Of a DNA stretch of 64,000 nucleotides, positions 62,896 to 64,000 are shown piece by piece. How positions within the stretch are numbered: the first letter of the stretch is position 1; each line of letters starts with the position of its first letter. This DNA is from Halorussus sp. MSC15.2. GTDB taxonomy: Archaea > Halobacteriota > Halobacteria > Halobacteriales > Haladaptataceae. The stretch covers positions 21,157-85,156 of the forward strand of contig NZ_VSLZ01000010.1 in the NCBI RefSeq assembly GCF_010747475.1. The letters are read 5' to 3'. The position numbers were made by a program, and so were the translations under genes. The notes beneath the pieces are model-generated. The model was not told where the DNA came from and did not search any database. It was given only the letters and a program-made list of their open reading frames with translations.

Positions 62896-64000
62896 TCACC
62901 AGCCGTAATACGTCGGTACCAACTGATGGTCGGGAACTTCCTGCAATCGCTCTACCGCTAATTCGTCCGCCTCCGAGACATCCCAAACGATATCGAAGAA
63001 CTTGATTGCAGCGTCGACGAACTGCGTCCGTTTCGTATAGACCCCGCACTCTGGGTTCCAGTCATAGCTGTTCTCCATAAAGTTCGCCGAACCGAGTAGC
63101 GCGGCGCCTTCATCGGCGTGACCGATCGTCTGTACCTTTCCGTGGATGCCGAACTCTCCGAGATCGCGGAAGTCCATGTCGGAGGTCACGCGCTGGTGCT
63201 CTTTGAAACGCGAGTAGGTGCGGACGGTGACCTGATTGCGGTGCTCCTTAATCTCGCTCAGGAGATTTCGCTGCAGCCGCCTCCACTCCCAGGGCTCTTT
63301 GGTGTGTCTCGTTAGAAGGCGCAGTTCGTACCCACGTTCGAGTAGGCGTCGAATCTGGGAGACGTACTCGTTGAACGTGTCATCGTCAAACGGCGTCATG
63401 ACGCGTAGAGTCCGATCGTCGAGTTCCCGTTCCAATCCGAGGCTGAACAGTCGGTCGGTCATCTCCGTATACGACCTCAATCCCGACGGTTGGTCCTCGT
63501 GCCATCGGCGCAGGCGCGCACGTTCTCGTCCCAATCCGCGTGAACCCCCGACGTAGTCGTCCATCTTCTTTTCTCCGAGCGCCTCCGGGTCCACGAGCGT
63601 GTAGGTGAAGTATGCCGGCGCGACGTCACCGTCTCCGAGAGACGCGTAATCCCGGGCGACCATCTGTTCGGCCGCCGTCGCCGGTGGGGGCGACACGGAA
63701 ACGCCAGTCAGCGAGTCGGCCCTGCGCCGAACCGCTGAACAGCGCTCAACAAGGTGGGTAGTGTACTCTCCGCTCAAATCCTCTCCGTCGACGGACTGCG
63801 GGACCGAACTGAATCGAACTACGCTCTCACCGATCACTTCGCAGTTCACGCCGGTGACCGAAGATAGCGACTGGTAGACCGCGTACGAGTCTAAATCGAT
63901 GCGGTCAGTGATGAACTCCGCGTCGAACCTCGCGAACTCGGGATGGGCGGCTACAGTGGCGATGACGCTTATCAGAAGTTCTCTCTCCTCGTCACCGATG
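62896..64000 (-). CDS. Phospholipase D-like nuclease (DpdK-like), 5' end outside the window
   Basis: The reading frame stays open to the right edge: in-frame codons beyond the apparent start at 63849 read ELLISVIATVAAHPEFARFD and DLDSYAVYQSLSSVTGVNCE, so the true start lies beyond 64000. At least 367 residues. The C-terminal HKD-type motif is HGKVQTIGHADEGAALLGSANF (H-G-K then GSAN), followed by an Asn/Glu-rich segment. RLLTRHTKEPWEWRR and MTPFDDDTFNEYV precede it. PLD-family nucleases occur in restriction systems and in the Dpd cluster (DpdK). With the TGT genes downstream it is likely the effector. One HKD is visible; a dimer would supply two. Confidence 0.75.
   Translation of the reverse strand, partial: IGDEERELLISVIATVAAHPEFARFDAEFITDRIDLDSYAVYQSLSSVTGVNCEVIGESVVRFSSVPQSVDGEDLSGEYTTHLVERCSAVRRRADSLTGVSVSPPPATAAEQMVARDYASLGDGDVAPAYFTYTLVDPEALGEKKMDDYVGGSRGLGRERARLRRWHEDQPSGLRSYTEMTDRLFSLGLERELDDRTLRVMTPFDDDTFNEYVSQIRRLLERGYELRLLTRHTKEPWEWRRLQRNLLSEIKEHRNQVTVRTYSRFKEHQRVTSDMDFRDLGEFGIHGKVQTIGHADEGAALLGSANFMENSYDWNPECGVYTKRTQFVDAAIKFFDIVWDVSEADELAVERLQEVPDHQLVPTYYGW

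Overview
The window is haloarchaeal (class Halobacteria) and almost certainly part of a megaplasmid or large integrated plasmid. Evidence: very acidic proteins, high GC with GTC/GAC-rich codon use, TFIIB and Orc1/Cdc6 information proteins, Tat-type secretion signals, haloarchaeal small-protein families, and a replication origin with iterons next to cdc6 and parA. Most genes are accessory, and many are broken by single-base deletions, stops or truncations.

Layout. 0.6-12.4 kb: a conjugation-like type IV secretion operon on + (pilin-like protein, secreted and lipoprotein subunits, VirB6/TrbL-like channel, VirB4-like ATPase split by a frameshift, a partner protein, and a VirD4/TraD-like coupling ATPase with an unusual nuclease-like and winged-helix tail). 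12.5-14.0 kb: repeats and a primase-polymerase-like gene. 14.2-17.4 kb: a CHAT-protease module (small DUF7503-like peptide, frameshifted CHAT protein, RecA-like DUF7504-type protein). 17.6-25 kb: decayed region with gene relics (nucleotidyltransferase, glmS, polB2) beside intact DUF6735-like, metallo-hydrolase and HTH-10 genes. 24.7-35.4 kb: OB-fold protein, serine hydrolase, regulators, a transposase relic, TFB, secreted and membrane proteins. 35.7-45.4 kb: a chain of small plasmid genes (HTH plus nucleotidyltransferase pair, DUF6166, beta-lactamase-fold nuclease-like protein, SWIM protein, ArdC-like peptidase). 45.5-49.7 kb: plasmid core (cdc6, origin, parA and partner, centromere-like repeats). 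49.9-54.2 kb: an AT-rich DGQHR + HNH cassette between a dead and an intact tyrosine recombinase. 56.2-64.0 kb: an operon reading left with two TGT-like proteins.

Two non-coding systems connect the accessory genes. Six copies of TTAACCAACA-N22-TGTTGGTTAA, all with exactly 22 bases between the arms, lie upstream of accessory genes. About eleven T-tract plus GC-hairpin elements carrying a GGGTGC-like core usually end 6-60 nt before a start codon.

The strongest candidate for a new system is at 56.2-64.0 kb: a PLD-like nuclease, a 997-residue fusion of a tRNA-guanine-transglycosylase-like domain with a YaaA/DUF6884-like domain, a second 344-residue TGT-like protein with all catalytic and zinc residues, a winged-helix protein and an AAA+ ATPase. 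This resembles the bacterial Dpd 7-deazaguanine DNA modification/restriction system but is arranged differently. The nearby DGQHR (DndB/DpdB-like) and HNH genes may belong to the same defence island. The window ends inside the PLD gene, so the island continues to the right.
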